Source: Pseudomonadota bacterium (lineage in GTDB: Bacteria; Myxococcota_A; UBA796; GCA-2862545). Taken from it: DNA of 64,000 bases. The stretch is from contig JAGSGY010000003.1 of NCBI GenBank assembly GCA_023954855.1, forward strand, positions 62,001-126,000, read 5' to 3'. Of this stretch, positions 41,625 through 51,328 are shown piece by piece. The stretch's first letter is position 1, and each line of letters opens with the position of its first letter. Both the position numbers and the translations under genes were made by a program. Under the pieces are notes generated by a model. The model did not search any database and was not told where the DNA came from. It saw nothing but the letters and a program-made list of their open reading frames with translations.

Positions 41625-42296
41625 TCAGTCGAGGTCCTCGGCGTCGACCACCACGTCCGCGAGGACCGGCAGTGCGAGCTCGTCACCTGGGCGGAGGCGC
41701 TCGAGGTCGACGGAGGGGTTGTACGCTTCGATGAGCCAGACGGGCAGACCACCTTCGGCGGCGGCGATACCCCAGGCCGAGTCCCCGGTCCGGACTCGGT
41801 AGAGCGCGTCACCGACGGTGCCACCGCGGCTGGCTAGGTAGCGCTCGACGCGCCGCGTCTTGTGCTCTTCACGAAGGCTGGCGAACATCTCGAGGGCGTC
41901 GGCTTCGAGGGCGAGCTTCACTTCAGTCCCGACCGGGTACTGTCCATCAAGGGGCAGCTCGGAGAGGTCTGCGATGTCCTCGACCGGAGTCTCTGCCCAG
42001 CGAGCGAAGTGGGCGAGGGTCTCACCACGCTGCAGGGTGAAGGTTGACACCTGGGGGGATGAGGCGTCGAGGGACTCCGCGGGTTCGCTAGCCTCGACGA
42101 GAGAGGCGGTGGGCACGCCTTCGGCGAGCATGGCATCGCCGTAGTCCGCTTCGACGATCAACGAAGCGGGGGCCAGTCCCTCGGAGGGCTCGGGTGCGAC
42201 CTCCGAGACCACGGCGACTTGGGGAGTAGGGCTCACCTCGTCACCGCCGCAGGCGGCCAGGGCAAGGACGAGAGAGAAGGGGAGCAGACGGTACAT
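41625..42296 (-). CDS. LysM-domain lipoprotein
   Basis: Start chosen at ATG 42296 ([20 protein letters not shown], lipobox LAAC); the frame is open further 5'. The 223-residue protein has an N-terminal Pro/Ala/Glu-rich stretch. Two LysM-like motifs follow: [19 protein letters not shown] (~105-125) and [18 protein letters not shown] (~175-195) ending with [15 protein letters not shown]. It should bind peptidoglycan in the periplasm. No enzymatic domain is present. Confidence 0.85.
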   Translation of the reverse strand: MYRLLPFSLVLALAACGGDEVSPTPQVAVVSEVAPEPSEGLAPASLIVEADYGDAMLAEGVPTASLVEASEPAESLDASSPQVSTFTLQRGETLAHFARWAETPVEDIADLSELPLDGQYPVGTEVKLALEADALEMFASLREEHKTRRVERYLASRGGTVGDALYRVRTGDSAWGIAAAEGGLPVWLIEAYNPSVDLERLRPGDELALPVLADVVVDAEDLD

Positions 42297-42476
42297 GATG
42301 CCTCCAGACCGGGACCGCAGAAGTGCGGGGGTCGCAAGGAGACACAGCAGACTGCGTGCCACGAGCTCGATCGGCATAAACACCGACTCTGCCTGTTGAG
42401 GGGCCAACCTAGCCGGCCGTCGAATCTACACGTCGACGCAAGCTTGCGTGCTTATGTGTATTTCGCGTCCGACTGA

Positions 42477-43232
42477 CTAGAAGTAGGCCGCAACATCCAG
42501 CATAAGCGTGGCTTCACGCGCGCCGGCAGGCCGCTGGGACGGGCTCAAGCCGACCCAAGTACCGACGGGAAGAAGCAGCCCTCCGCGTACCCGAAGTCCG
42601 TCGATGGGGTCCACTCGGAACAGGCCGGCGAGATCGATGGGTGAGGTGTCCCAGCCGCGCAGACTCAGCTCGGTCGTGAAGCCGGCCATGTCACCGATCG
42701 CCGTGTCGAGGCCACCTGCGGCTTCGAACTGAAGGCGCGTTCCCGGAAAGGGGTCCACGGCGCGTGCGCTGGCCACGCCAAGGGCACCCCTCGCCAACCA
42801 GGTGAGGCTTCCAGAGGCCTCGCTTCGGTACTGGGTGACCGCACGGGCTCCGGCGCCAGGCCAGAGGTCGCTCGATGCGTTCGTCCAGCTCCAGGCACCC
42901 TCACCGATGTTGGCATGGACCTCGAGTCCAACGGTGACCGTGGGGATCACCGTGTAGTAGCCGCCAATCTGGAGGTTACCGAGTGAGCCGTCGCGCCCTT
43001 GAGGGGTTCGGTAGGCGCCGTACGGAATGCGCACACCGAGGTGGAGGTCCTCGCGAGCCCAGCGCAGCTGCGCGGCAGTCAGGGTCGTGCCGCCGTCGCT
43101 ACCGACGACGAACTCCTGGGCGACGGTCACGCCCGTGCCGGCGTCGATGTCGGCGATCTGGTGTCCAGAGATCACCGATCCCGCGGAGGCCACAGTGGGG
43201 AGCACGCATGCAAGCAGAACGAGGCGGTTCAT
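42477..43232 (-). CDS. Probable outer-membrane beta-barrel protein
   Basis: A 251-residue protein with a signal peptide (MNRLVLLACVLPTVASAGS). The mature part has regular amphipathic beta strands, many Gly/Trp/Tyr residues and a final strand ending in LMLDVAAYF (C-terminal aromatic), as in outer-membrane barrels. It overlaps the upstream lipoprotein stop by 4 bp. Function unknown. A 14-bp palindrome (42436-42449) lies in the 180-bp gap after it, without a T tract. Confidence 0.72.
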   Translation of the reverse strand: MNRLVLLACVLPTVASAGSVISGHQIADIDAGTGVTVAQEFVVGSDGGTTLTAAQLRWAREDLHLGVRIPYGAYRTPQGRDGSLGNLQIGGYYTVIPTVTVGLEVHANIGEGAWSWTNASSDLWPGAGARAVTQYRSEASGSLTWLARGALGVASARAVDPFPGTRLQFEAAGGLDTAIGDMAGFTTELSLRGWDTSPIDLAGLFRVDPIDGLRVRGGLLLPVGTWVGLSPSQRPAGAREATLMLDVAAYF

Positions 43233-43990
43233 AGTCCGGCCTCCCAGGCGCTTGGAATCAGTGAAGCGCGGCGACGAGCAGCCAAGAGTTCCACGATGGG
43301 AGCCTCCGAGAGTTCAAGGCGCCAGGGGCCTTGGGTGAACAGGTCACCCGTCCCCGCAATCTGAAGCCGAATGGCGTCACCCGCGGCGAGCGCCTCTGGG
43401 CTCTCGAAGCATCGAACACCGGCTCCTGCGTCCGTATCTGCGAGCGCGTAGTCTTCGCGGGAATCGGGCTGCACCTCAGCGGTCAGGCTGTACTCGGCGG
43501 CCTGGACCCAGACATCGAGTTCCAGAGCGTCTTCGCTGGGACGCGAGAGAAGCAGGCAAACCGACCCGTCGACCTCGCCGACCGTCGCGTCGAGCACATG
43601 GATGTTGTCGCTCACCTCGAAGACTGCGGTGCCTTCGGTGCCGTCGGGGAGGTGGACCTCAGGCCCGTGCGCGATCTCGAGCGGGTCGTAGACGGTCCAT
43701 CCGCAGCGGCGGTCCGACTCCCAGGGTGCGTCGGGGCTGAAGCGCACCGTGTCGCCCGTGAGCGTGACCTCGCCGGGGACGCGCCCGCCGTCGAGCAGAT
43801 CCATGACCTGGATCAGGTCGTTGAGCGGGTAGTCATCCGGTACAGCCACACCCCGCATCGACACCACGAGATCTTGGTCGGGCGAGAAGGCCGTCTGTCC
43901 ATCAAACGGAGCAATCCAGCTGGCGTCTCCAGATTCAGAGGCGTCAGCGCATCCGATGAGGATGGCGAGAAGAAGCAGCTGCGCGCGCAT
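43229..43990 (-). CDS. Lipoprotein of unknown function
   Basis: Start chosen at ATG 43990 (MRAQLLLLAILIGCADASES, lipobox LIGC), giving 253 residues. The N-terminal part after the lipobox (SWIAPFDGQTAFSPDQDL) resembles an Ig-like beta domain as found in bacterial surface proteins with SBBP or BIg-like domains. The ATG of the following barrel gene overlaps its stop (ATGA), so the two are likely one unit at the outer membrane. No family recognised. Confidence 0.68.
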   Translation of the reverse strand: MRAQLLLLAILIGCADASESGDASWIAPFDGQTAFSPDQDLVVSMRGVAVPDDYPLNDLIQVMDLLDGGRVPGEVTLTGDTVRFSPDAPWESDRRCGWTVYDPLEIAHGPEVHLPDGTEGTAVFEVSDNIHVLDATVGEVDGSVCLLLSRPSEDALELDVWVQAAEYSLTAEVQPDSREDYALADTDAGAGVRCFESPEALAAGDAIRLQIAGTGDLFTQGPWRLELSEAPIVELLAARRRASLIPSAWEAGL

Positions 43991-44046
43991 TGAGTTCCTC
44001 GGTTCACGCGAATCTAGCACGTCGCGAACCGCACACGCGCGCCCTT

Positions 44047-45315
44047 TCAGCGCTTCTTCTTGACCTTGGAGCCGCCTACCGCTGGGCGCCCGCTGTCCTT
44101 GAACTCCAGCGTGCCGGCGAGCTTGATCATCGCGCCGGTCCCATCGACCTCGGTGATCTGCACTTCGGTGGTACGACGGGCGCCCCCAGTGCGGTGCACC
44201 CCTGGAACGCTGGTCGCGAGCGAGTCCTCGATCGCCTTGAGGATCACGCCATGCCCGAGGGCTGCGAGGGGGTCGACCATCACCGCACCTGGGGATTTGC
44301 CTCTCTCCTCGACCTCGTTGGGCGTGAGCTTCACACGTGCGCCCTTCACCTCGACGTCGCCCTCAGCGTGGTAGTCGCGCCACCATCCAGCGCCCTTGAC
44401 CCGCCAGAGCCGCAGGTCCATCTCGAAGCCAGTGTGCGAGATGGCGATGCCGGTCGGCTCGACGACCACATCATGGCTCACAGCGCCCGCTTCGAAAGAA
44501 GCCCGCTTCGCCAAGGCGAGCAGGCTGTCCGGAGAGATGTCGAGACGCCACCCGCTCGCGGGCACGACGGAGGGCACCTTCGCGGTCGACGATCCCGGCG
44601 CCATCGTGAGCATCTCAACCCGCACGCCAGAGTCGACGGGGAGGATGCGGACGGCACGAAGTGGAAGTTCGTCGGCCTCGAAGCGGGTCAGCCGCACGGG
44701 CTTGGTGCGCTCCTTGACCGCTTCTTGGACCCATTCTTTGAGTGGACCTTCGGCGAGCGTCGCAATCTGGCGTCCGCCGCTGCCAAGGTCGACGGACACT
44801 TCGCGGACGTCATCGGGTCGCGCGAACACCTCCCAACCCTCAGCGGTCTTCGTGGCCCCGAGCTCGGTGTCCAGCGACACCACTGCGTCGATCGGGACGG
44901 TGCCCTTGGCCGGGCCGAGCGTCCAGCGCACCGAACCCGAGAGCTCCGCGTCCACCGACAAGCAGCTCTCACACCCGGAGCTGGGTGAGAGTTCGAGCGA
45001 GTCAATCGTGAGATCCGGCCGAACCTTTCCGCTCACCCCGAGGGGACCACGGATCGGCAGCTCGTCGTTGAGTGCGCCGCCTTCCCGCAGGGCCTCGGCC
45101 AAGATGGCGTCCAAGAGAGGTTCAGACAGGGAGACGACGGCGTCAGGCTTCCAGTTCGCGCCCGGGGCCCCGGGGATTGCGAGCGCTGCCTCGCGTGCCG
45201 CCTCATAGTCGTCGAGCACAGAGCTCGGACAGCCCGCGAGGAGCGTGCATCCAAGAATGAGCGCGAAACTGCCGGTGTTCTGCAAGCGGCGTGGACGTTG
45301 TGCGCGGTCTGGCAC
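44047..45315 (-). CDS. Lipoprotein of unknown function, possibly lipid-binding
   Basis: GTG 45315 is chosen because GGAGGAAGC precedes it. The 422-residue lipoprotein (ALILGCTLLAGCPSS) contains two related halves with segments VVSLSEPLLDAILAEAL and GWRLDISPDSLLALA, beta-rich, with many conserved-looking hydrophobic positions. That resembles large lipid-binding or AsmA/BPI-like proteins but I cannot confirm it. The C-terminus is basic (KVKKKR). It diverges from the HEAT-repeat gene; both start regions share ~125 bp containing a small hairpin (45370-45387). Confidence 0.65.
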   Translation of the reverse strand: MPDRAQRPRRLQNTGSFALILGCTLLAGCPSSVLDDYEAAREAALAIPGAPGANWKPDAVVSLSEPLLDAILAEALREGGALNDELPIRGPLGVSGKVRPDLTIDSLELSPSSGCESCLSVDAELSGSVRWTLGPAKGTVPIDAVVSLDTELGATKTAEGWEVFARPDDVREVSVDLGSGGRQIATLAEGPLKEWVQEAVKERTKPVRLTRFEADELPLRAVRILPVDSGVRVEMLTMAPGSSTAKVPSVVPASGWRLDISPDSLLALAKRASFEAGAVSHDVVVEPTGIAISHTGFEMDLRLWRVKGAGWWRDYHAEGDVEVKGARVKLTPNEVEERGKSPGAVMVDPLAALGHGVILKAIEDSLATSVPGVHRTGGARRTTEVQITEVDGTGAMIKLAGTLEFKDSGRPAVGGSKVKKKR

Positions 45316-45440
45316 GCTTCCTCCAAATCGGCGACGTAGCGTCGCTCTAGAAGCCTGGACGACCGAGAGCCGTCTTTCTTCAGACGGACCTTCATGCGAT
45401 CGGCACTTCGCGGACGTTAGCCTTGAAGTGGAGGCAATGC

Positions 45441-46652
45441 ATGGAGACCGACGATCCCCGCGTCGCGCTGGGCGCCAAGGACGTGAGCACTCGAGCGGCT
45501 GCGGCTCGCGATCTCGCGCGCATCGGCACAGCCGACGATCTGGAGCGGCTGGTGCGCATGGCGCTCACCGAGAAGAGCTCAGCCATTCGCCTCTACTCGG
45601 CGGCGGCGGCCGCGGACATCGCCTCACGTGGCGGAGAGGACCTCATCGCGCTTCGCCCAAAGATCGAGGAGTGGCTACGCCCAGCGGATCCCGCGGCAAA
45701 CCCGAGTCTGCTGATGCTCTGGTCCCCATTTCCAGAGCGCGCGATCATCAAGCGCTTGTTCCGCATGGTTCGAGACCCTCGAAATGCCGTCCGTGCCGGG
45801 GCCATTGTCGCGTTGCGCCGCATGGCGTTGTCTGCGCGTGCCTTCGACGTGTCGCTCATCGAGGCCCTTGCGGGTGAGTCTGCGCGAAAGCTGACCCCCG
45901 ACGCAGCTCTAGAGCTCGCGAAGCTGGCGGGGGAGCTCGGCTGGGCCCACTCCGACGATCTGCTGCGCAAGCTGGCCACACAGAGCGAGCAGGTGCGCGA
46001 GGCTGTCGACGCCGCCCTGGAGCGCAACCGCTCGCGCCAGGATGTCGCGACGTACGCCGGCTTCTGGACCTGCACGGGCCTGGACGTTGCCGAGAAGGGC
46101 GAACCCGGAGACGCCGGCTGGCTCGCGATCATCGACGGCTCGATGCAGGGCCCGGACGGGTCTCTCGGACAGCTGACGTTCGACGCCGAGGGCCGCTTTC
46201 AGCTCGGCGACGAGCCCGCCCGGCTGTTGTTCGCGGCGCCACCGGGTGAGTTTTACGAGCGGCGAGCCGTGATTCAAACGGCGCAGAAGAGCTGGTGGCG
46301 ACAGGACGGTTCGGCGCTCGTCGACCTTCTCGAGGACCGAGCCGACGCCCTCGCGCCTCAAGCGTTCCCTGCCATGGCACCCGCGCTCGACGCCATCGAA
46401 GGCGCTGCCGGCGTGCGAGCCCGGCTGATCGCCCTGTGGGGCGGTCGCAAGCTCGACGAGGCAAAGCAGGTCATCGATGACCTCACGGCAAAAAAGAAGC
46501 CTCGCAACGACCTGTGGTTCTGGAAAGCCCGGATCTACGCCGAGCTCGACGACCCACGCACCGTCCGCTCCTCTGTCGAGACCTTCCTCGCCAAAGCCAA
46601 GAAGAACGCCCCGTACCGCGCTCAGGCCGAGCAGCTCTTGGCCTCACTCTAG
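45441..46652 (+). CDS. HEAT-repeat-like protein, function unknown
   Basis: ATG 45441 follows GGAGG (45430-45434). The 403-residue cytoplasmic protein has a helical N-terminal half with HEAT/armadillo-like units (AIRLYSAAAAADIASRGG, RDPRNAVRAGAIVALRRMAL). A distinct central domain (~205-285) includes WTCTGLDVAEKGEPGDAGWL, and a TPR-like C-terminus ends in DDLTAKKKPRNDLWFWKARI. Neighbours (valS) do not suggest a role. Scaffold function is inferred. Confidence 0.75.
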   Translation: METDDPRVALGAKDVSTRAAAARDLARIGTADDLERLVRMALTEKSSAIRLYSAAAAADIASRGGEDLIALRPKIEEWLRPADPAANPSLLMLWSPFPERAIIKRLFRMVRDPRNAVRAGAIVALRRMALSARAFDVSLIEALAGESARKLTPDAALELAKLAGELGWAHSDDLLRKLATQSEQVREAVDAALERNRSRQDVATYAGFWTCTGLDVAEKGEPGDAGWLAIIDGSMQGPDGSLGQLTFDAEGRFQLGDEPARLLFAAPPGEFYERRAVIQTAQKSWWRQDGSALVDLLEDRADALAPQAFPAMAPALDAIEGAAGVRARLIALWGGRKLDEAKQVIDDLTAKKKPRNDLWFWKARIYAELDDPRTVRSSVETFLAKAKKNAPYRAQAEQLLASL

Positions 46653-46761
46653 GCTGTCTACGCGGGCCTTCGACGCGCAGGGGCACAGACCGTAGCGGCT
46701 TGCACTTGGGCCTACGCTCGGAACCGGATAAGTCGCGGCTTCCCTCAAGAGTGAGAGTCGC

Positions 46762-49404
46762 ATGTCCGCCGAAGAGCTCCCGTCCGCCTACGATCCCGCT
46801 GCCGCCGCCGAGAAGTGGTCCGTCGCCTGGGCCAAGGCTGGCGTATTCGTCGCGGACCCGAACGCCGAGGGCGAGCCCTACAGCATCGTGATCCCGCCTC
46901 CGAACGTGACGGGCTCGCTGCACATGGGTCACGCGCTGAACAACACGCTTCAGGACGTGCTGATTCGCTACAAGCGCATGGATGGCTACAACACCCTTTG
47001 GGTGCCCGGCGTCGACCACGCAGGCATCGCGACCCAGTGGGTGGTCCGCCGTCAGATCGAAGCCGAGGGCCTCGACTTCCTTGAGAACGGCCGGGACGAT
47101 TTCCTAGAGCGCGCCTGGGCCTGGAAGGGCCAGAGCCAGGCCAACATCACCAACCAGCTGAAGCGCCTGGGCGTGTCTTGCGACTGGACGCGTGAGCGTT
47201 TCACCCTCGACGCCGGCCTCGCAGATGCGGTCGCAGAGCATTTCTGCAAGCTCTACGAAGACGGCTTGATCTACCGTGGCGAGCGCCTGATCAACTGGGA
47301 CCCGAAGGACGAGACCGCGCTCTCGGACCTCGAGGTCGAGCACGAAGAAGGCGTCGCGGGAGAGCTGTGGAGCTTCGCCTACCCACTCGCCGACGGCTCC
47401 GGTGAGGTGGTCGTCGCCACCACCCGTCCCGAGACGATGCTGGGCGATACCGCCGTAGCCGTCCATCCGGATGACGAGCGGTACAAGCACCTCGTTGGCC
47501 AGTCGGTGAAGCATCCCTTCGTCGATCGCCTGATCCCGATCGTGGCCGACAGCATCCTCGTCGACCCCGAGTTCGGAACCGGCTGTGTGAAGATCACCCC
47601 GGCGCATGACTTCAACGACTTCGAGGTCGGCAAGCGCCACAACCTCCCGATGATCAACATCCTCAACCGCGATGGTTCCATCAACGAAGAGGGGGGCCGC
47701 TTTGAGGGCCTCGATCGGGTCGACGCCCGCAAGGCCGTCAAGGAGGCCATCGAAGAGCTCGGTCTGTTCCGTGGCACGAAAGAGCACCAGATGAACATCG
47801 GGCGCAGCCAGCGCTCGAAGGCCATCGTGGAGCCGATGCTGTCCACCCAGTGGTTCGTGAAGATGAACCCGCTCGCCACACCCGCCCTTGCGGCAGTCGA
47901 GCACGGCGCCACCAAGTTCGTACCCAAGCAGTGGGAGAACACCTACTACGCCTGGCTTCGCGACATTCGCGACTGGTGCATCAGCCGTCAGCTGTGGTGG
48001 GGCCACCGCATTCCCGCCTACTACTGCGATGACTGTAAGCACACGATGGTGCTCCGGACGGCTCCCGAAGCCTGCGATGCCTGCGGCTCGGCGAACTGGC
48101 ACCAGGACGAGGACGTGCTCGACACATGGTTCTCCTCGGCTCTGTGGCCGTTCTCGACCATGGGTTGGCCCGAGAAGACGGAAGATCTCGCGAAGTACTA
48201 CCCGACCAGCGTGTTGGTCACGGGCTTCGACATCATCTTCTTCTGGGTCGCGCGCATGATGTTCGCCGGCATTCACTTCACCGGCCAGGTGCCGTTCGAC
48301 GACGTGTACATCCACGCACTCGTTCGAGACGAACACGGCAAGAAGATGAGCAAGACGACTGGCAACGTGGTCGATCCGCTCGTGGTCATCGACGAGTGGG
48401 GTGCCGACGCGTTCCGCTTCACGCTGATCGCCTTTGCGGCGCAGGGCCGCGATGTGCTCTGGAACCCGAAGCGGGTCGAGGGCTACCACCGCTTCACGAC
48501 CAAGATCTGGCAGGCACTCCGCTACTGCTTCCTCGACGCCGAGGCCTACGACCCGACTGCGCCGATGGAGTTCGGCCCCTACGAGCACTGGATTCGCGCA
48601 CGCTCTGGTGCTGCCACCGAGCGGGTGCGCAAGGCCATCGACGGCTACAAATTCAACGAGGTCGCCACCGAGATCTACCAGTTCGTCTGGGGTGAGTACT
48701 GTGACTGGTACCTCGAGCTCTCGAAGACCACCCGCTACAGCAAGGAGTTGTCCGAGGCCCGCAAGAACGGCACTCGCCACGTGCTCTTCGAGACGATGGG
48801 CACCATCATGCGTCTCATCCACCCGATCATGCCGTTCCTCAGCGAGGACATCTGGAGCCGCTTGCCCGGCACCGAGGGCTTTGTCGCAACGGCGGCCTAC
48901 CCGACGGTCGATGAGTTCCCGCAGGACCAGGCGGTTCTGGATGAAGTGGCGCTCCTCCAAGAGACCATCACCGAGATCCGTCGCATTCGCGGCGAGATGG
49001 AGCTGTCACCCCGCGTGGGACTCCGCTTCCTTGTCGCTGACGACGCGCTCCTTGCGACGCTCCAGGCGCACGCCAGCGCGCTCGACGACCTCGCGGGCAT
49101 CCAGATCGAGGCGTTGACCGACCGTCCCACGGGCGTGGCGACGGCCGTCGTGCACGGCATCGAGTGCCTGATTCCACTCGAGGGTGTCGTGGACTTCGCT
49201 GAAGAGGTGAAGCGTCTCGACAAGGTCCTCGCCAAGGTCGACAAGGACGTCCAGCAGCTCGACCGCCGTCTCTCGAACCCGAAGTTCGCCGAGCGCGCGC
49301 CCGCCGAGGTCATCGCCGAAGTGCGGACCAAGCTCGAGGCGGCAAAGTCCCGCCAGGCCACGCTTCGCGCGAGCCGTGAACGCCTTGCCCAGGCCCTCGC
49401 ATGA
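46762..49404 (+). CDS. valS: Valyl-tRNA synthetase
   Basis: An 880-residue class I synthetase charging tRNA-Val. It shows PPPNVTGSLHMGHAL (HIGH motif region, ~residues 46-60), a long editing domain containing TTRPETMLGDTAVAVHPDD, KMSKTTGNVVDP (KMSKS motif) near residue 530, and a C-terminal coiled-coil arm rich in charged helices (~815-880). Full length. It overlaps nadC by 4 bp (ATGA), forming valS-nadC-birA. Confidence 0.98.
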   Translation: MSAEELPSAYDPAAAAEKWSVAWAKAGVFVADPNAEGEPYSIVIPPPNVTGSLHMGHALNNTLQDVLIRYKRMDGYNTLWVPGVDHAGIATQWVVRRQIEAEGLDFLENGRDDFLERAWAWKGQSQANITNQLKRLGVSCDWTRERFTLDAGLADAVAEHFCKLYEDGLIYRGERLINWDPKDETALSDLEVEHEEGVAGELWSFAYPLADGSGEVVVATTRPETMLGDTAVAVHPDDERYKHLVGQSVKHPFVDRLIPIVADSILVDPEFGTGCVKITPAHDFNDFEVGKRHNLPMINILNRDGSINEEGGRFEGLDRVDARKAVKEAIEELGLFRGTKEHQMNIGRSQRSKAIVEPMLSTQWFVKMNPLATPALAAVEHGATKFVPKQWENTYYAWLRDIRDWCISRQLWWGHRIPAYYCDDCKHTMVLRTAPEACDACGSANWHQDEDVLDTWFSSALWPFSTMGWPEKTEDLAKYYPTSVLVTGFDIIFFWVARMMFAGIHFTGQVPFDDVYIHALVRDEHGKKMSKTTGNVVDPLVVIDEWGADAFRFTLIAFAAQGRDVLWNPKRVEGYHRFTTKIWQALRYCFLDAEAYDPTAPMEFGPYEHWIRARSGAATERVRKAIDGYKFNEVATEIYQFVWGEYCDWYLELSKTTRYSKELSEARKNGTRHVLFETMGTIMRLIHPIMPFLSEDIWSRLPGTEGFVATAAYPTVDEFPQDQAVLDEVALLQETITEIRRIRGEMELSPRVGLRFLVADDALLATLQAHASALDDLAGIQIEALTDRPTGVATAVVHGIECLIPLEGVVDFAEEVKRLDKVLAKVDKDVQQLDRRLSNPKFAERAPAEVIAEVRTKLEAAKSRQATLRASRERLAQALA

Positions 49405-50252
49405 ACGTCGCCACACTCGCCTCTCTCGCCCTCGACGAAGACTGGGGGCCGGGAGACCTGACCACTCCTGCCTGTATCGGCCTCGAAGTGGAGGGAGACG
49501 CCCTCATTCGTGCCCGCACGGATCTTGTCGTCAGCGGGCACAGCTTTGCGCGAGCCATCTTCACTGAAGTCGGCCGGCGCTTGGGCGTTGCCGTGAACTA
49601 CGAGGCGCTGCTTCCCGAGGGTTCAGCGGTGGCCAAGGGCGTGGCTGTCGCACGCATCACCGGTCCGGCGCAAGGCATTCTCATCGGCGAACGACCGGCG
49701 CTGAATGGCCTGATGAAGCTGTCGGGCATCGCCACCCATGTGGGCGCCTACACCCGGGCCAAGGGCTCGCATCCCATGCGCATTGTCGACACGCGCAAGA
49801 CCACGCCGCTGTGGAGAGCCCTCGAGAAGGCCGCTGTCCGGCATGGTGGTGGGCATAACCATCGTTTTGCGCTCTACGACGGGGCGATGGTGAAGGACAA
49901 CCACATCGTCGCTGCAGGCGGCATCCACGAGGCGGTGACTGCGGTCAAGGCCAGCTGCCACCACCTGGTCAAGGTCGAGGTCGAGGTCGACCGCATTGAC
50001 CAGATCGAGGCCGCCATCGAGGCGGGAGCCGATGTGTTGTTGCTCGACAACATGGATGACGCCACGCTCGAAGCGGCGATCGCCGTCGCTCGGGCAGCGG
50101 ATCCTCGCGTCGTCCTTGAAGCGAGCGGCAACGTCACCCCTGAGCGGATCCGCGGGATTGCCGAGAAGGGGCTCGACATCGATGTCGTGAGCTCTGGTGG
50201 CCTGATTCACCAGGCGCGTTGGATCGATCTCGGCATGGACATGGCTGAGTGA
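49401..50252 (+). CDS. nadC: Nicotinate-nucleotide pyrophosphorylase (carboxylating)
   Basis: A 283-residue quinolinate phosphoribosyltransferase of NAD synthesis. Signatures: DEDWGPGDLTTPAC, ERPALNGLMKLSGIAT, RIVDTRKTTPLWRALEKAAV, YDGAMVKDNH and EASGNVTPERI. All typical active-site Arg/Lys/His residues are present. It overlaps birA by 4 bp (GTGA). Confidence 0.97.
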   Translation: MNVATLASLALDEDWGPGDLTTPACIGLEVEGDALIRARTDLVVSGHSFARAIFTEVGRRLGVAVNYEALLPEGSAVAKGVAVARITGPAQGILIGERPALNGLMKLSGIATHVGAYTRAKGSHPMRIVDTRKTTPLWRALEKAAVRHGGGHNHRFALYDGAMVKDNHIVAAGGIHEAVTAVKASCHHLVKVEVEVDRIDQIEAAIEAGADVLLLDNMDDATLEAAIAVARAADPRVVLEASGNVTPERIRGIAEKGLDIDVVSSGGLIHQARWIDLGMDMAE

Positions 50253-51004
50253 GCCTTCCGGCAGATCTCAGCGAGCTCTCCTCCCGTGCGGCTGCGCGTG
50301 GACTAGGCCCCGTCTCAGTGGTGGCCCACACGGGCTCGACGAATGCCGACCTCAAGGCGCTCGCACGAGCGGGTGCCGTGCATGGCTCCGCCTACGTCGC
50401 TGACGCACAGAGTGCGGGTAAAGGGCGGCTTGGCCGAGACTGGGTGTCGCCGCCAGGTGAGAACCTCTACCTCTCAGTGCTGCTCCGTCCTTCGCTTCGC
50501 TTCGACAGGGTTCCGCTGATCTGCCTGGGGGCCGCCGCGGTCCTGGCAGAGATCGCAGGCACACCGCTTCACATCAAGTGGCCGAACGACCTGCTTGCTC
50601 CCGATGGCCGCAAGGTGGCTGGGCTCCTCGCTGAGGCTGAACAACGGGGTGGGGTGCTGCAGTGGCTCGTGCTCGGCATCGGCGTCAATGTGCGGTCTGC
50701 CCCCGACACCGTGCCGGCGACGAGCCTCGGCTCCCTCGGCGGCCAAACCGACCGCACCGAGCTCGCGCTCGCGCTGCTCCAAGGGCTTCACGCGCTACCA
50801 GATCAAGTGGCGACACGACCGCAGCAGGTGCTCGCGCGCTGGCGTGTGCACGCCAAGATGCTCGGTGAACGCGTGCGGGTGGCGGGTCATGAGGGCAGGG
50901 CCGTCGATATCGACACGGACGGTGCGCTACTCGTCCAGACTCGCTCCGGCGTCCAGCGTGTGCTCGCGGGAGACGTCGAGATGGTCGCTCTCCCAGGCCG
51001 GTAG
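50249..51004 (+). CDS. birA: Biotin--[acetyl-CoA-carboxylase] ligase (monofunctional)
   Basis: A 251-residue biotin protein ligase without the N-terminal DNA-binding domain. Features are GSTNADL, AGKGRLGRDWVSPPGENLYL (biotinyl-AMP loop), IKWPNDLLAPDGRKVAGLLA and GIGVNVRS; a small C-terminal domain follows (~205-251). It should biotinylate the carrier encoded 4 kb away (55355-55885). The 3' end overlaps the converging membrane-protein gene by 78 bp. Confidence 0.95.
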   Translation: MSLPADLSELSSRAAARGLGPVSVVAHTGSTNADLKALARAGAVHGSAYVADAQSAGKGRLGRDWVSPPGENLYLSVLLRPSLRFDRVPLICLGAAAVLAEIAGTPLHIKWPNDLLAPDGRKVAGLLAEAEQRGGVLQWLVLGIGVNVRSAPDTVPATSLGSLGGQTDRTELALALLQGLHALPDQVATRPQQVLARWRVHAKMLGERVRVAGHEGRAVDIDTDGALLVQTRSGVQRVLAGDVEMVALPGR

Positions 51005-51328
51005 CTGGTCCGCTCCTGCGCTCAGGGCCTCGTACTTTGACCGTGCCTGGCGTTCTTGCATGCGCTCGAACACAGCGCCGGTGGAGGTGACCGAACGGCC
51101 GAGTACGGCGACGATCGAGGTGCCACCCGCGGCGAAGGGAAAGGTGATCCAGCCAGCCCTGAGGATGCGCTCAAAGTTCGTGTACTGGTCCCACCCGCCC
51201 TCGTCCCCAGCAAGCTGGGCAATCGACATGGCGAGAATGCCCCACACCGGAAGAAAGACGAGCAGCGCGATGCCAACCCGGATCAGACACCCGGCGAACA
51301 GGCCCTGCTGGACCTCGCGCTCACTCAC
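50927..51328 (-). CDS. Small two-helix membrane protein downstream of lgt
   Basis: GTG 51328 overlaps the lgt stop by 4 bp (GTGA). The 133-residue product has two hydrophobic helices (IRVGIALLVFLPVWGILAM and, after a ~20-residue loop, RAGWITFPFAAGGTSIVAVL) with a charged C-terminal tail. The open frame 5' of it is not coding-like. Coupling to lgt suggests an inner-membrane accessory; function unknown. Its last 78 bp overlap the birA coding end on the opposite strand. Confidence 0.72.
   Translation of the reverse strand: MSEREVQQGLFAGCLIRVGIALLVFLPVWGILAMSIAQLAGDEGGWDQYTNFERILRAGWITFPFAAGGTSIVAVLGRSVTSTGAVFERMQERQARSKYEALSAGADQLPAWESDHLDVSREHTLDAGASLDE

Noticed and set aside
41550-41837. A 95-codon forward frame with a good AGGAG/GGGAG upstream
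   Set aside because: It overlaps the LysM lipoprotein antisense, has no motif and seems a fortuitous Shine-Dalgarno. Ribosome profiling would settle it.
47104-48960. A 618-codon frame antisense to valS
   Set aside because: valS matches its family throughout and the reverse frame has no motif or Shine-Dalgarno support.
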